Made by a program: the position numbers and the translations under genes
The notes under the pieces: model-generated
Database searches by the model: none
What the model was told of the DNA's origin: nothing
What the model saw: the letters and a program-made list of their open reading frames with translations, nothing else
Shown: one piece after another, positions 61,550 through 64,000 of the stretch
Position numbering within the stretch: the stretch's first letter is position 1
Layout of the letters: every line of letters starts with the position of its first letter
Origin: Macropodus opercularis
Lineage: Eukaryota; Chordata; Actinopteri; Anabantiformes; Osphronemidae
DNA length: 64,000 bases
Assembly: GCA_030770545.1 (NCBI GenBank)
Contig: CM061094.1
Span: 1,662,001 to 1,726,000, forward strand
Direction of reading: 5' to 3'

Positions 61550-61633
61550 GTATGATTCTTTTAACCTGGCAGAGAGTATTTATTCATGATAACCAATTAC
61601 TCCTAATTATATTGTTGCTGTTAACAATGAATG

Positions 61634-61686
61634 AGTTCAGGTCGCATTTTCCCATGGAGGCGTGGGTTCAAATCCCACTTCTGACA
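61634..61686 (+). pseudogene. tRNA-Leu 3' half
   Basis: Starts at the anticodon loop (GTTCAGGTCGCA) and continues to a normal T arm and acceptor end. The 5' half is absent. Confidence 0.75.
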
Positions 61687-61806
61687 GCATGATCCTTTTA
61701 ATTTGGAATAGAGTTTGTATTCAACATAACCAATTACTCCTAATTATATTCTTGTTGCTGTTACTCTGTTGGCCGCCCAGTGGGGCTTGCAAGTAAAGAA
61801 AGTCCA

Positions 61807-61889
61807 CTCAGGATGGCCGAGCGGTCTAAGGCGCAGCGTTCAGGTCGCATTCTCCAATGGAGGCGTGGGTTCAAATCCCACTTCTGACA
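61807..61889 (+). pseudogene. tRNA-Leu (CAG)-like with mutated first base and anticodon stem
   Basis: C instead of G at position 1, CAGCG in the anticodon stem, and CGCATTCTCC in the 3' anticodon strand and variable arm. Boxes A and B are intact, so transcription is possible. Confidence 0.55.
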
Positions 61890-62071
61890 AATTGATTCCA
61901 TCACTTACATAATCTGCATTACTTATTAGTCTGAATCCTTATCCTGTTGCTGTTAACAAATAAAGAGTTCAAGTCGCAGTTTCCCATGGAATCAAAACTG
62001 ATTAATCCCAATTACAGCGTTGCTGTTACTCTTTTCTACGCCCAGTTGCTCAAACAAGTAAAGAAAGTCCA

Positions 62072-62154
62072 GTCAGGATGGCCGAGCGGTTTAAGGAGCT
62101 GCGTTCAGGTCGCAGTCTCCCATGGAGGCGTGGCTTCAAATCTCACTTCTGACA
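62072..62154 (+). tRNA. tRNA-Leu (CAG)-like, T-arm variant
   Basis: Same sequence as 60999 (GTTTAAGGAGC, GGCTTCAAATC), here with a normal upstream spacer. One or more T-stem mismatches make function doubtful. Confidence 0.6.
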
Positions 62155-62274
62155 GCATGATTCTTTTAACCTGGCAGAGAGTATATATTCATAATAACCG
62201 ATTACTCCTAATTATATTCATGTTGCTGTTACTCTGTTGGACGCCCAGTGGGACTTGCTAGTGATGAAAGTCCA

Positions 62275-62357
62275 GTCAGGATGGCCGAGAGGTCTAAGGC
62301 GCTGCGTTCAGGTCGCAGTCTCCACTGGAGGAGTGGGTTCAAATCCCACTTCTGACA
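62275..62357 (+). tRNA. tRNA-Leu (CAG), near-canonical
   Basis: Twin of the 61202 copy (GAGAGGT, CCACTGGAGGAG). No TTTT in the near 3' flank. Confidence 0.8.
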
Positions 62358-62539
62358 AATTTATTCCATTAATTACATAAACTGCATTCATTATTAGTCT
62401 GAATCGTTCTCCTGTTGCTGTTAACAAATAAAGAGTTCAAATCGCATATTCTCATGGAATCGTAACTGATTAATCCCATTTACAGCGTTGCTGTTAATCT
62501 TTTGTACGCCCAGGTGCTCAAAAAAGTAAAGAAAGTCCA

Positions 62540-62622
62540 GTCAGGATGGCCGAGCGGTCTAAGGCGCTGCGTTCAGGTCGCAGTCTCCAATGGAGGCGTG
62601 GGTTCAAATCCCACTTCTGACA
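62540..62622 (+). tRNA. tRNA-Leu (CAG), intact
   Basis: Canonical array tRNA with the CCAATGG variable loop; TTTT about 10 nt downstream. Confidence 0.93.
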
Positions 62623-62742
62623 GCATGACTCTTTTAACCTGGCAGAGAGTATATATTCATCATAACCGATTACTCCTCATTATTATCGTGGTGCTGTTAC
62701 TCTGTTGGACGCCCAGTGGGACTTGCTAGTGACAAAAGTCCA

Positions 62743-62825
62743 GTCAGGATGGCCGAGCGGTCTAAGGCGCTGCGTTCAGATCGCAGTCTCCAATGGAGGC
62801 GTGGGTTCAAATCCCACTTCTGACA
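62743..62825 (+). tRNA. tRNA-Leu (CAG), near-canonical
   Basis: A single change, CAGATCG, adjoins the anticodon. Everything else is canonical. Confidence 0.82.
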
Positions 62826-62945
62826 GGATCATCCTTTTAAACTGGCATAGAGTATAGATTCATAATAACCAATTAATGCTAATTATATTCATGTTGCTGT
62901 TACTCTGTTGTACGCCCAGTGGCTCATCCAAGTGAAGAAAGTCCA

Positions 62946-63028
62946 GTCAGGATGGCCGAGCGGTCTAAGGCGCTGCGTTCAGGTCGCAGTCTCCCATGGA
63001 GGCGTGGGTTCAAATCCCACTTCTGACA
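62946..63028 (+). tRNA. tRNA-Leu (CAG), intact
   Basis: Canonical, same sequence as 53554 including the flanking CATCCAAGTGAAGAAAG, which points to a recent block duplication. Confidence 0.93.
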
Positions 63029-63148
63029 GCAAGATTATTTTAACCTAGCAGAGAGTATATAATTAACATAACCGATTACTCCTGATTATTATCGTGGTGC
63101 TGTTATACTGTTGGACGCCCAGTGGGACTTGCTAGTGACAAAAGTCCA

Positions 63149-63231
63149 GTCAGGATGGCCGAGCGGTCTAAGGCGCTGCGTTCAGGTCGCAGTCTCCCAT
63201 GGAGGCGTGGGTTCAAATCCCACTTCTGACA
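63149..63231 (+). tRNA. tRNA-Leu (CAG), intact
   Basis: Canonical; TTTT about 11 nt downstream. LINE copy D follows. Confidence 0.93.
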
Positions 63232-63330
63232 GCATGATTCTTTTAACCTGGCAGAGAGTATATATTTATCATAACCGATTACTCCTGATTATGATCGTGG
63301 TGCTGTTACTCTGTTGGACGCCCAGTGGGA

Positions 63331-64000
63331 CTCCAGTGGGCAGCCCAATACAGAGCCAGCTTTCTTAACCAGTCTTTTCAGTCTCTTCCTGTCTCTGTCT
63401 GCGCTGCCGCCCGCCCAGCACACAACGCCGTAGAGGACTGCCGATGCCACTACCGTGTCATAAACAGTCCGTAGGAGAGCCCTGCACACCCCAAAGGACC
63501 TCAGTCGCCTCAGCAGGTGGAGGCGACTCTTGCCACTCCTGTACAGGGCATATGAGTTGTCGGTCCAGTCCAGGTTTTTTTTGAGGTGGACACCCAGATA
63601 TTTGTAAGTGTCCACCATCTAGATCCCAGAACCCCTTATGCACACCGGCGGTGGTGGTGCTGGTTTCCGCCGGAAGTCAATCACCAGCTCCTTCGTTTGG
63701 CTGGTGTTCAGAACCAGGTGGTTATCCTCACACCAGTCCACAAAGGCGGTGATGACCCCCTTATACTCCAGCTCGTTCCCCCCAGATACACATCCAACAA
63801 TCGCAGTGTCGTCCGAGAACTTCTGCAAGTGGCATTTGTTGGAGTTCTACCTGAAGTCCGCTGTGTACAGGGTGAACAGGAAGGGCGAGAGCACCGTCCC
63901 CTGGGGGGCCCCCTTGCTGCAGACGACCACGTCAGACAAACAGTTGCGCAGCCTCACAAACTGTGGTCTGTCTGTGAGGTAGTTGATGGACCATGCCGCC
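63331..64000 (-). mobile_element. LINE reverse-transcriptase fragment, copy D (dead, cut by window end)
   Basis: Nearly identical to copies A and C, with KFSDDTAIVG motif C and the same stops. It continues past the end of the window, so the array is longer than seen here. Confidence 0.88.

Larger units (their letters stand above)
53479..64000. repeat. Composite higher-order array: tRNA-Leu(CAG) units plus LINE fragments
   Basis: Tandem array running off the window. The basic unit is about 200 bp: an 83-bp tRNA-Leu sequence plus an AT-rich spacer of about 120 bp. Two spacer types recur. One begins GCATGATTCTTTTAACCTGG; the other begins AAATT.ATTCCATTAATTAC and contains a decayed anticodon-arm copy. 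The same LINE fragment recurs at about 54347, 57143, 60287 and 63331, giving a higher-order period of roughly 2.8-3.15 kb. Whole groups are duplicated: the copies at 59698, 59901 and 60104 plus LINE match those at 62743, 62946 and 63149 plus LINE, and 60999 with 61202 match 62072 with 62275. Confidence 0.92.

Noticed and set aside
53719..63368. About twenty + strand open frames of 75-134 aa containing GWPSGLRRCVQVAVSHGG-like text
   Set aside because: They are translations of the tRNA-Leu sequence and its spacer, repeated with each unit. Proteins of this type are a known annotation artefact of tRNA genes.
54600..63982. + strand frames such as those beginning MHTGGGGAGFRRK or MDTQIFVSVHHLD
   Set aside because: They are antisense shadows of the LINE reverse-transcriptase fragments on the - strand.

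Overview
This is vertebrate, almost certainly teleost, genomic DNA. Genes are split into many short exons with GT/AG introns. The proteins read as clear orthologues of vertebrate genes. The interspersed repeats (CR1/L2/Rex1-like LINE fragments, short inverted-repeat elements, the TTTATTTATATAG-type repeat) are of the kinds found in fish. No bacterial or phage features were seen. All exon coordinates were read by eye from splice signals, frame and family knowledge; an error of one base is possible at individual junctions, but every exon chain given here sums to a whole number of codons.

Layout. (1) 1-15.2 kb, + strand: chka, choline kinase alpha, 11 coding exons and 400 aa, with a 2.6-kb 3' UTR. 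Intron 2 holds an inverted-repeat transposon. Intron 5 holds a 1.4-kb minisatellite of about 38 units of 38 bp. (2) 15.2-22.9 kb: gene-free, with one LINE 3' fragment and several teleost repeats. (3) 22.9-48 kb, - strand: cetp (cholesteryl ester transfer protein, 17 coding exons, 497 aa), herpud1 (ER-stress and ERAD membrane protein, 8 coding exons, 416 aa) and slc12a3 (thiazide-sensitive Na-Cl cotransporter type, 26 coding exons, 1024 aa). These three keep the order and relative orientation of the human 16q13 block SLC12A3-HERPUD1-CETP. chka lies tail-to-tail with cetp. (4) 48-53.5 kb: mostly gene-free, with two candidate small exons on the - strand just upstream of slc12a3 and a candidate pair of terminal exons on the + strand. 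(5) 53.5-64 kb, running off the window: a tandem array of about 32 full-length tRNA-Leu(CAG)-type genes and pseudogenes, mostly about 200 bp apart. It is interrupted four times by the same - strand LINE reverse-transcriptase fragment and so forms a higher-order repeat of about 3 kb.

The protein genes do not form one pathway: phosphatidylcholine synthesis (chka), plasma lipid exchange (cetp), ER protein quality control (herpud1) and renal or gill salt transport (slc12a3). The most unusual part is the composite tRNA/LINE array. It contains intact genes, decayed copies, half-tRNAs, a direct LINE-tRNA fusion and one copy whose anticodon reads UAG instead of CAG.
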